In this document: positions 34,871 to 46,340 of the stretch, in pieces
How positions within the stretch are numbered: position 1 is the stretch's first letter
Layout of the letters: every line of letters begins with the position of its first letter
Origin: Pagrus major
Taxonomy: Eukaryota > Chordata > Actinopteri > Spariformes > Sparidae
Direction: 5' to 3'
Length of the DNA stretch: 64,000 bases
NCBI RefSeq assembly: GCF_040436345.1
Contig: NC_133238.1
Location: forward strand, 6,140,150-6,204,149
The notes under the pieces: model-generated
The model's input: only the letters and a program-made list of their open reading frames with translations
What the model was told of the DNA's origin: nothing
The model's database searches: none
Translations under genes and position numbers: made by a program

Positions 34871-36439
34871 CTTCATAGTGAATCATGGCCACAACGAGAG
34901 AAAGATGAAGAAAATACATATTTCTGGCACAGAAACATTAGGGTTGGGCAGATGAACAATGCCATTGTCCATCGCCGATGGCTGACAGCCATGGACTACT
35001 AATCCCTGACCATCGTAACATCGTGATTCAAAAGGTTCCCCACCAGAGAGCACAATTTAGTGGCGTGTCCCCTCAGAGTTGCCGTAGGGCAAGAGTTGTT
35101 GTTGTTTGTGACGTGGGGAGAGGAAATGAAAAGAAGCATGTTGCTGCTCAGTGCACTAACATTACGTCTCCATGTCCCATTTAGTATTTTCTTATCAAAC
35201 CAGCTCAGTTAGGAGAACCCAAGACACTCGGTTAAATTTGTGGCAGCAGTGTTTCTATTCCTGCGGGCCGCTGTTTCCCTCTGCCGTTTCATGCCGTTCA
35301 GATTATAGCAAATATAAAGTGAGTAATACATCGTAATCGGAGGGTAGTATTGGAGATGATTTACTGTCAGTAAAGGCTAGTTTTACATAAAGCTCAGTTG
35401 ATGCAAGGGTACTCTTGAATATATTTATATATTACAAAAATTGATAGTAAAACAGAGTTCAGTTTTGATGAAGTTTGGGTTGAACTTATTGCCCTGAGGT
35501 GAATGCCATCCTCATGAAGTACCACTGCGAATTGCAATACAGTTTATCCTTGGTACCAATGTAATTCCATCTCACCTTAACAAGTGTTTTCACCTCTGCT
35601 TAAATGAAGTTCCTTTCTGGCAGCAGCTCATCAATATGTTTGAATGTATTTATAATATTTGAGCAGAAAATGATTTGTGTGGTTTGGACAAAGTTTATTA
35701 ATAAGCTTTAGCTGAATGAGTTTGCAGGGTAGGCAATAGACTGCAAACTGTCTGGCATTTGTCCTCTCTGGCTTCGTCCACATGTACAGGGGTGTTTTAT
35801 GAAACAAAACGTTTTAAAATAAAAACAATCTCTGCCCAGACAAGTGTTTTAGCACCGTTTATCACACCTGAAATTGCATACCACATGACCGTAAATGTAC
35901 ATTTGGAATGTGTGTGCTGGTGTAAACAGGAAGCAGATTGTACACTCTTTGGTTTGTTGCCTGGTTACAAAAAATACTACAGTATGACTGCTCTTCACAG
36001 AATCCTCCGAAACAGTGTTACTTTTATTAAAACATTGTCAGCAGTCGTTTTTGTCTCTGTTTCTATGACTGTATTGTCATGGTCTGTTTGTGTCTCTTTA
36101 AATATAGACAACAAACATCCATTCTTTCAATGTGCAAACTCAAAAACTGTAATATGACATAACACAACCCCAGAGTTCATATTTGCCAGTGATGCTACAT
36201 GCACTGATGTGGCCCAATGAGAAGCAAATGTGGGTGTCTGCATCATCACCTGAAGAATTTTCCAACGCCATATTAATGACATAAAACACAAAGGTCAAAA
36301 TGCATAGAAAAAGATATGTTTGAAGAAATACCTGTGTACGTGTTGACAGGTCATTATATGTGAGCAACTCCACCAAATTTACAAATGTGTTTACACGTCT
36401 TGGGGAGTTCTACTCCAGTGGTGTCACAGAGTGGCTAAG

Positions 36440-36720
36440 TTGCATTGTGGGTAATGGAGGCGCCAGGTTTTGAAAAGGAAGAAGAATACAAGGGATGAAA
36501 ACAGTAATATCTATGTTGCTGTATCAATTTTGGTCATTTGCTTTTAAACTGTCCATAATGGGTTAGGTCTTTATAGTCTTTAGTCTTTATACTACTTTTC
36601 CCACATTTGTAGTAGTTCTCTTCAAGACCTGTAAACACACTTCAACGTGGAAAACAGGAAGAGTTACGCTTTAATTGTTCCTCAAAAGTTTATGTTCTGT
36701 ATCTAAAAAAACAAAAAAAC
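36440..36720. repeat. MITE-like repeat, copy 1
   Basis: Shares gccaggttttgaaaaggaag, aactgtccataatgg, catactacttttcccac and caagacctgtaa...cac with 42230-42560. Confidence 0.6.
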
Positions 36721-36839
36721 AGAAACAAAAAAAAACAAACAAACCCTGAAGCCAAAAGGCCTTACTGGAAGTATTTCTGTTCACAAACTCATCGTTTTAC
36801 ATGTCAAATTCAACTATTATACTATACTAACGAGTATTT

Positions 36840-37690
36840 GCATGTGTGATTGCGGCCATCCACTGCTGTTGCTCGATAATCGATGTCCTGTAAGTGGTAA
36901 ATTTGTTTTGGGCCCATAGGTGAATGACATCACCTTTCACAGCAGTGTTGGTGATAGATGACTGATGGTACCACCCAAAACTGGTGTTAATTGAGTCACC
37001 TGTAAAAAAAAAAAAAAAAGAGATAGCAGAAAATTTAATGGCTACAAGGTGGCGATGTTGGTGCTACATTTTAACCTGTTGCACACTTGCTCATGCGGAA
37101 CTCATGTACCAAGTTTAATCTTCATAAAAGCAACAGAAATGCAAGAATATCATGTTATGTTGTTACTGTAGTGCCCCCTGGCCATAGATTTGATATAACA
37201 TTATACAGGAGCATTGGTGATAGATGTCTGATGTTACCACCAAGAATTGGTACTAATTTAATCATGTGTTAAAGATATATGGCAGCATTTTATTAAATAC
37301 CACGAGGATGCACTGTTGGTACCATGCTGCAAGCATATAAAAGTTATGGCCTGTCAAGTGCATCAGGCCACGCCCTCAGACTTTTGATAACTAATTATAA
37401 ACAAACAGTGAGTCAAACCAAAATACGGGCACGTACATTTTTTTCTAGCTCATCTGTTATGGTATGGTATGCACCAAATTTGGTGAAGCTTGGATAACGT
37501 GTGCCAATAGAGGTCATGAACAGGTTTACCACAAAATCGAACATTGTCGAAAATGTTGCCAGGTCCAAATGGGTGTGGCCTATATAAATTGCCTCAGGCT
37601 CATCCAACTCTAAAATAATGTTTCTTTTACTCCAAATGGTTCATGAGTTATTAGCCAAAACACTTCTGGCTGCCCGCAATCACACAATTA
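36840..37690. repeat. Unclassified interspersed repeat array
   Basis: Contains twice a block like gttggtgatagatg(a/t)ctgatg followed by 'accacc(c/a)a(a/g)aa(c/t)tggt' (36945-36995 and 37205-37265). The block wording (ttgattgcggccatc, gtcctgtaagtgg) recurs at 42845-42890. Possibly an old, internally repeated element. Confidence 0.5.
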
Positions 37691-38470
37691 CATTTGGACT
37701 ATATTGCCATCTTAACACCAGCCTACCTTAAAGGAAAACTGCCGAACACATTTGAATATCAAACACATGTAAACATACTAAACAAAAATGTACACAAACA
37801 AACATAAACCCCTTGTTAGCTTAAAAAATGGCTGTGGTACCAAAAAAGCTGATTGAAATTTCTCAAAGCACTCCTGCAGCAGACTGACTTCCCCTCCATC
37901 CATGCATATGATCAGTATCTACTTGTCAAAATACTTTATAGCTTTTGGCTTATTATTTAGATGATGCCTGTGTAGGAAGTTGTGTACTTGGTAATACAGG
38001 ACTGCAAAAGAATTGGATGGTGCTGCTAGAGTAGTTTAAGAACTACAGTAACCTGTAAAGCCTACAGAGGTAAGTGTTTTGGGAAATTAAAAAATAGGAC
38101 ACTCAACTTAAAGAATTCTGTGTTTCAGAAGTATAGTGATGATCATCAGAAAATCTGAAAAAAACAAAACAATAATCGAAATAATAGAAATAGAGATAAT
38201 CTAATACAATGTTTTTTTTTTCTTCAAGTAGTATTAAAAAGCTTCCCAGAGATCGTCTAAGGGCAGAGTCAAACCAATAACACTGGTAGTATCTAAAATT
38301 AATGGTAGTGCCTTCGGATGCATTTTCAGTCAAGCCTTACATGATGAAAATAATGATGTAAATGTCTGTGTTTCTTCATACGTTATCTGTGTGTGGGCTT
38401 CTGTGTCTGATGGTGTCCTTTGCTTCCAATAAATGTTTCCCTCGGATCTCTCCGACTCGTTTCTTTGCTG

Positions 38471-39091
38471 TTATCTCTGTTGCTCTGCAGAGTGGGGGCT
38501 GTCCACACTGCTGTTAGGGGACAGGGAAGAAGTTTCTTGTCCTGAGGCTTTCCCATCATCCCCTTCGTCTTTCTCCATCTCCATTTCCACACCTTCTTCT
38601 CCATCTCTTTCCTCTGTTCTGATCACCTCCACTGATCCTCTCCCATCCTCACTCCACTCCTCAGATGCAGAGAGACCCTCCTCCCCTCGACTTTCCACCA
38701 TGCCGATGCCTCCCTCACTGGGACAGGAGCTCTCTTGGTCGTCCTCCATGGGGACAGGCTCTCTGGCATTGCTGTGGTGCTTGACGTTGTAGCGCTGGTT
38801 CTGGAAGAACTTTACGATGGTGGGCTTTGGTAGATCCAGCTGGGCTGACAGGGTGTGGATGGCCTCCTGGTCTGGGTAAAGCCCCACATCACCAATGAAG
38901 CTCTGCAGTATTCCCATTGCCTCATGGGAAATCCGCGTCCGCGATCGGGCCTTCTTTGGTCCTCCCCCTCCAAGGCCAGGGCTCATCCCACGCTGCGGCC
39001 GATCTTCTGAGCCATGCACTGGGATAGGCTGTGGGTCTTCATGAATCAGAGATGGAGTTGTCAGAGGTGGCAGGGGCTGTCTGTGGATTGC
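38471..39091 (-). CDS. satb2: satb2 last coding exon: homeodomain and acidic C-terminus
   Basis: 621 nt including TAA. It codes [14 protein letters not shown], a Pro/Gly linker, then the divergent homeodomain ([20 protein letters not shown] ... [16 protein letters not shown]), in which the usual WFQNRR is FFQNQR as in all SATB proteins. A roughly 100-residue tail follows, rich in Glu, Asp, Ser and Gly and ending [10 protein letters not shown]. The tail is longer and different in sequence from the mammalian one as I remember it. The 3' UTR end is not certain. Confidence 0.93.
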   Translation of the reverse strand, partial: AIHRQPLPPLTTPSLIHEDPQPIPVHGSEDRPQRGMSPGLGGGGPKKARSRTRISHEAMGILQSFIGDVGLYPDQEAIHTLSAQLDLPKPTIVKFFQNQRYNVKHHSNAREPVPMEDDQESSCPSEGGIGMVESRGEEGLSASEEWSEDGRGSVEVIRTEERDGEEGVEMEMEKDEGDDGKASGQETSSLSPNSSVDSPHSAEQQR

Positions 39092-39437
39092 CTGATGAGA
39101 AGGGGAAATTAAAGAATTAAAGAATAGTATGTGTAAAGATGTTACTGACATCATTGAAAACATCAATGACTGTGAAATCCAAAATTAAAGCTGCATTGAG
39201 CAGGCCATCGCACTTTGGTGCAGAGTAGCTATTATGCCATTGTTTCTTTACTACTGTTTTATTTCTAGAATAAAGGTACTCAACATAAAGTAATGCGGTT
39301 TCTGTGTGAGTATATGAACATGAGTGGTGTGCAATAGCAATTGCCTAAGATGCAAGGCACCAAATGGGTTAGGGCCGGCTCAATTTGAAAAGTGACACGA
39401 GATGACTTTGCTGTGAATTGGCACCATACAAATAACG

Positions 39438-39487
<50 letters not shown>

Positions 39488-42400
39488 GCATACAGTTTAT
39501 CTTTACTTGGGAATACTTAAAGGTTATTGAGTGGACCCTCTTGTGACAAGTATACTCCGTGACATATTTTAAAAAATGTTAATTGGTTTTATCTGATATT
39601 ACACAACTTCCTCATCACCACAGGAATGGGTGAATCATTCAGCTTCTCTGCGTGCCCCTCTGCAGTGTCATGTAGACAAATGTAGTACAAGCAGAAGCAT
39701 AACAGACCAGCCTCCATCACCGCCTACATGCATGCTAAACTCTCAAACTACACACAGCTACAGTTTATTAACAGGGCGGGGTGGTCAGCACACCCAAACA
39801 CAGCAATCCAACACCCTAAATCTGTGGCCCATCAAAATTGAAGGACCTAAGTAAGGATAATGACAATTCCTTTTTCTCGGCTTCAATAATTACAGGGTAT
39901 GTTCTGAATAATTTTGAGGTTAGGGCCAGACTTGGGAACATTGTGGTTGTGGGGAAAGGGTGGGATGGAGGAGTTTTAGCAGGAAATGTGTGGGCTAGTC
40001 ATTTGCCACTTCTATTTTCAATTACTTATGGGACACATTTATGGGGGGAGTGGGGGTGGGGGGGGGTTGGATAAGACAGATGAGGGGAGACAAAAAACTT
40101 TACTAAACAGCAAACTAAGCAATTGCATTCTGTTTTCCACATTTTCTCATTCATAAAAACAATTTGATTTGTGTCTCTTGCTTGCTCATGGTTGCACTGT
40201 GGTTGAGTGGTTGTTTAAAAATCTAAAAATAATGATCTGTGACTACGTCTACCATTGTAGTGGGAGGAAAAAGAAATGTTCTGATTTCAGAAGCGCACCA
40301 AACCCTGCCTGCTGGCTGCATGTTTGTACCTGCTGGTCTGAGATGTGCATGACGGTGTGAAGCCTTTCACTATGCTGCTGCCTCGACTCTTCTTCATAGA
40401 CCTGGTCTCTGTTGGCCTGCGGTAGCCCCAGGAACCTCCTGATGGTGCACAGGTTCTCCCACAGTGTGCGGTTCTCAGGGCTCGGGCTCTCTTTCCACCT
40501 GAGTAGCTCACATAGCCAACCCTGGAGGAGAGACAGGGAGGAAAGAGTCGATTCTCTTCTCCAATGAGACACAGCTTTGACCTACTGTGCTGAAAAGACT
40601 TGGGTCCTATTAGCACCAGCAGCAGCACAGAAAGGTAGCCACACAGTACCAAAACTACTGTGTGACTTTTAAAAGCCTTTATGGGGTCATATGTTGGCTA
40701 TCCCTGATTATATGGGATGGAACCTCTGTGAATGTGAGATGATTCGACTTTGAAACAGACTTGTGGATATGCCAGAACAGAAGCTTGCTTGCTTGGCCCA
40801 ATATACAGATACTATTTCACAATTTAAAACTTTTCTGAACTAATGTCTGAGATCATCATCTAGTAGCATTAGAACTAAGTGTACTAGGTGAATTAACATA
40901 AATATTTTGTCCAGACACAGGGAACAAGATGACATCATCAACAAACCAAGCCATTTCAAGCTGTAACTGGCAACATTTCCTAATCCCAATGATAAACAGA
41001 CTCTTTAGGTATCACAGATAGAACGGCTTGTATTCAACACAGTACAAATATCTACGAAAAATCTGAAAAAATAGCTTTAAAAATAATAATTCAAAATTAG
41101 GGCTATGGGGTTATATATTTTGCCCAACAGTATATCTGTTGCTTCAGTGGTTTTGCTCATGGAGTCATGTGTATCTGAGTTATGAAAAACGGTTTTGTCT
41201 GGTTGTGGAACCCCTTCAGCTCAGTTGTGCGGCTGTAACTTGAATGAGGGGTCAAACTCAAAACTTACACAAATATACTGGAAGCTGTCCTTGAGCAAAA
41301 ATGTGGGGCTATGTAGGGGCTATACAAGGCACTGGATAATGAGTGAGTGTCCACTGTGGCCATTTGAAATAGTCATAGTCAACCAACTTAAAGTGACTGA
41401 GCAGGAGCGCAACCTGGTTTTGGCCTGCATCCATGTAATTGATTTTGCTAATGAACTCCAAGTGTCTCAGAGTGTCATTAGCAGACTGGTCTCTCGACTG
41501 GTCTCCCATCCAGCAGTGGTTGTAAGTGAGGTTGACTGATGAGAGCAGGATCAACCTGCATCGGAAGGACTGGCAGCAACGCATTTTGAGGCGTAGGGGT
41601 GAGCGCTACACAGCCGTCAACATGGTGCAAAGTCCTAGAGCTGGAGGAGGTGGTGCACAGTGTAGGCGGGAATATCGATGGACAGAAAAACTGATCTGGT
41701 GTTTGTCAATGGAACAGTCAAGGTCACACCTGCAGGACGTCATTCAGCCCATCATCATCTCCCAGTGGCACCAGTATGCCCCAAATTTCATGTTCATGGA
41801 TGACAACATACCCCCACACCATGCTTGTGTGGTCAACACGCATCTCAAGCAGGTTGGTGTCCCTCACGTGGAATTTTCAGCCATGTCACCCAACCTGAAC
41901 CCCATAGAGCATCTCTGGGACTAGGTGAACTGTCGCGTCTATGCCCGTGACCCACCACCTCTTTGCCCTTTTCTGATTAGCGAAGTCAGGTACTACCAAG
42001 ATGGTGACGGCCGGTACCACCCACTTTGAGCTTCATTTTGCTCTTCAGAAAGCTATGAGTGACGTCATGATGGCTTAGTCCACCATTTTTACAGTCAATG
42101 GATGGAACCTATGCCCTTGGGCAAGAAGTCACTCATGTTACATATGGTGCTCACTAATATCAAGTGCCAAGAGGATGAGAAGGAGGGCGTGGCAAACAAT
42201 TTTTGACACACCGCATGAATATCCAGGTGCCAGGTTTTGAAAAGAAAGAAGAATGCATGGAATAAAACAAGTGATATCTCTGGTTCTGCTGTATTAATTC
42301 TAATTATTTGTTTATTTGTTACTGTTCAGCTGTCCATAATGAGCCCAGTAGTGTCATAGGAGTGCAATGCTAGACCAGTAGACAATGCAACTTGAGTGCT

Positions 42401-45400
42401 ATTGAGTGATATCAATAGAGGTAATTTATCTCATGCAGCTTCCTCTAGAGCCACAAGAGGCTTCATACTACTTTTTTCACAGATGCAGGAGTACTCCCCA
42501 AGACCTGTGATCACACTGTGATAATGTGTAAAATTGGTGAAGTTACCCTTTAATATTAGTCAGCTTGTCCTAAAGATTTGTGTGTGTGCTACCTTTTCAC
42601 CTTTGGGTATTGAGCAGTTAGAATATGTGAATGTGATTTAGCACCACAAAACAAAAGTTCTAGGAAGGTGCATCTTTTGAAACATCGATTAGTTTTATGA
42701 GATGCTTTGTTCTAAAGCAAAGGGTTAAACAGACGGACAAACTGCCTTCATTCAGCCCTGCTGCCATGACAAAAAACAGTGGAGTAACATCATTAAGTTG
42801 GTTCTCATTGTACTGCGTTTGACTTAGATGATGTTAGTTCATGATTGTAGCCGTCGCTGGTTGTAGATTTGTTGTCCTGTAAGCAGTGAGTATTTAAACA
42901 GCTCAGACTTGACTTTATGTATATGATTGTTGTGTACAGGTTTGGAGCGGCTGCCAGGCTGTGTTTGGCTGTGCTTTCCATCATACAGGGCTTATATCAT
43001 TGTGTAATTACTGACAATATGTTCTAGGATCACCAAAGTGTTGCTGATAAAGTTGGTTGGTTGATAAAGTTGAAACAATAACTCAAATCATGCTCCTCTC
43101 AGCTGTTTGCAAAGGGTTAATGTGAAATACTAAATGAATTGGAGTTAACTACTGCTGTGTTCACCTATACCACATACTCAAATTCTAAAATTAGCATACT
43201 ATTTATTCCGGGAGTATTCAGGGTCTGCAATTGTGTGTGTGTGCGTGTATGTGTGAAGATTGGGTTATCTCTGCTAGGCTGCCACCAGCTGTTGTTTAAA
43301 GGGGCACTCTTTTTACAACCAATGTTTTTGAACTGTAGGATTCTCACACTGCACTTTTTGCACTTTTTGATCTCACCTGACCAAAACTCCGATTTCTCTT
43401 CAGAACTAGGATTAAATTGGCCTCGAACTCCTGTAGTCTTGAGCCCAGATGTAGCTTTTGCAAACTGCTATTTCTTGTATCAAGAGCTCTGACACGTCTA
43501 CAATTATGTCTTACTATAGTGACCAACCTGACTTTTGTTGGCAGCCACCTTGGCGAACAGAGCCTGGGAGACCTTTGCCCTCTTCATCTCCTGTTGAATC
43601 TCCTCATAGATCCCTGATGTGATGTTCACCAGCAAGTCCATCTTCAGCGGCAGCTCTGCACCGGACACAATGCACTTTGTCTTCGCAGAGCAGGACACAG
43701 AGACACAGAGAAAACAGTACATTTGTAAATTTTTTTGTCAAAAAAGTCAAATTATATTTGGAGGGCATGTCACACACATCACATTTTGAATTAATATAGA
43801 TTAATAATTTGTGAGCTCAGAACTTGTTTCTTGTTACTGCTTCTGCTTCTGTTCCTGTGGTGTAACTAGTCGCCTAATTAGTAGTGTTTTCAGTGTGAAG
43901 GTCAGGTGCAGTGCAGCCTCTCTGCCGTGCCCTGGCACATGGAGAATGACAGGACTGTACATGCACATGTTGTTTCAAATACAATATAGTTGTGTGGTCA
44001 GCCAATGTGCAGCGTTTTTTCTCGCAGAATCTTCTTCAGAAATTTAGCCTTCCCAAGGTTCCATAGGAAGTAGAGCCTTTTCTGTGCATTTTTAACCAAG
44101 GTGGCGATGTGTGATGACCAAGATAGGTTCTCAGTGATACTGAAGAACCAGTTTCTCAAAGCACTTCATCAGGATGGGGGTGAGAGTCACAGGGAGGTAG
44201 TCATTAAGACTAGACACAGCAGACGTTTTAGGTACAGGAATGATGATGGTTGTCTTTAGGCAGGAGGGAACAGTCTTGTTTGAGAGTGAGATGTTAAAAA
44301 TGTCAGTAATAACATGAGCTGCCTGATTGGCTCATGTTTTTAGTACACGGCCAGGTATATTATCTTATATACTTATACTTATATTCACTTTCAGTAACCA
44401 CAGTGGATGTGAGAACAATCCTGCTGACAGTGGTTGGTCCTCTGTAGGCCGAGTAGACTTCACAGCTGAGTCTTTGTAGAGGATGTAGAGGTGTTGTAGT
44501 CTTCCTTGTCAACTGACCACACGCAGCTTCTTTGGCTCTGAACAGAGCCGTCACCTCTCCATTAATCAGGCCTGTATCTTCATCTGTTCACACTTTAACA
44601 GTTTTAACTGATGGTTTGACCCTCTATCAACTGTATGTAAGTTGGCAGAAGAGGCAGAGAAATATATATATAAACATATATAGGATATGTAGAGCTGTTT
44701 AACTCTACTGGTGAGATGAGATGACAACCTTTATTTAAAACACGCCATACAGCTAAGTAGTTCTAGCAATTGTCCACTTTAATATTTGAGGACATATACA
44801 TGTTAAGATTTCTAATAAAGACCCAGAAAAAATTACAGAGGACACGCCCTTGGTGTCCTCATTGGTACCCACAGGCCTGCTTGGACTTGTTTTTCAAGGG
44901 ACGTCTTGGAGCCATTCCTTGGGACGGGGTACTGTCATGGTTTTAAAATTTGTTTTTTGGTTATTTACTGTTTTGTTTTTTAGTTTAGATCCTCATAGTT
45001 CATGTTTCACTTCCCACTTCCCTTTCTTTGTCTGTTTTCCTGCCTTTTTTCTGTGTACACCTGTATCTCATTAGTTAACTTCTCCCTGTGTATTTAAGCC
45101 TGTGTTGTTCCCTCACTCTTTGTTGGTTAATTTGTTTGGGTTAAGGTTAGAAACACAGTTTTCTTTTATTTGTATCTAATTTGCATGTACAATATGTTGT
45201 TTTTTTGGGAGAGCTTGGGTGGGAGATGGTGGACACTTATTTCATACTGCATGAAATAAAACTCATTTGTATGCTATTTTCTATACTCCAAAGGCAGTTC
45301 TTATTTATACGTCTATCTGTGATTGTGTTAATGTTTGTGTCAGTGAAACTGTGTGCATTGCACTACAAAAGAATCTCAGTTTTTTGAACTATTATGTTTA

Positions 45401-46304
45401 TATTTATCTCAATGTCCACTTGCAGAGCTGATATTAAACGGTATAATTGTGTATGTGTGTGTGTGTACCTGTGTGTGTCTGTGTGTGTTAGTGTTGGAGA
45501 TGAGGTTGTGGTTGGTGATAGAGCTCCTCTCTCTCTCCTCCTGGTAGATATGGTCTCGCTTGGCCTCTGACAGGTTGAGGAAGTTTTGCATGGCCTTCAG
45601 GTTGACCAGCAGTGACTGGGAGGCCGAGCGTGGATCCTCCTCCTTACGGAGGATCTCTGACAGCAACCCCTGCAACCACACAAACACACACACACACACA
45701 CACACACGATTACTCACAAGGGGTGAATATTATTGCATCATATCTGGTTAATTGTCAGATTCTTGTATTTTAGTTTACCTGTGTGCGATTAAAAGCCACA
45801 CGGGCAAACACGGCCTGGGAAATGCCGGCCCTCTTCAGCTCGTTCCTGACTTGCTGGTAAATGTCGAAGGAGACTTCGGCCCCTGAGCAGTTGAGGCTGG
45901 GCTCGGAAGTGGCCCTGGAGCCCTTGAAGGTCAGTGAGGTGGGCAGGTGGTTGAGGAACTGGTGGTTGATTCTCTGTGGGTGCTGGTGGGCGAGGAGGCG
46001 GCCGACGGCTAGCTGCTGGTTAATGAGGTGGGCCATGGCAAGCTGGTGATGCACAAGCTGAGGGGATAGTCCGCTGTGGCCCTGGAGAGGTGGAGCCTGG
46101 GGACGAAGTGGAGGGCTTGGATGGTGCTGGCTGGCAGGGTGAGGCTGGGTTGAGGTCTCCTTGTCCCCAAGGACACTCTTGACGGACAGAGCTCGAGGGC
46201 TGCCTAAGGAGCCCAAATGGGTAGGAGAGGATAAGAAAGAGGGAGGAGGCTGGCTGAGGATGCTCTTGTCCAAATCCCTCTCCACTGTGTCAACACACAC
46301 ACAC

Positions 46305-46340
<36 letters not shown>

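Larger units (their letters stand above)
33720..38380. other. Spacer between LINE and satb2 stop
   Basis: No gene recognised. It contains the repeats at 34593-34870, 36440-36720 and 36840-37690 and presumably the satb2 3' UTR next to 38471, whose end I could not fix. Confidence 0.5.

Noticed and set aside
38433-38792. Ser-rich open frame antisense to the last satb2 exon
   Set aside because: Complement of the acidic tail; no independent support.
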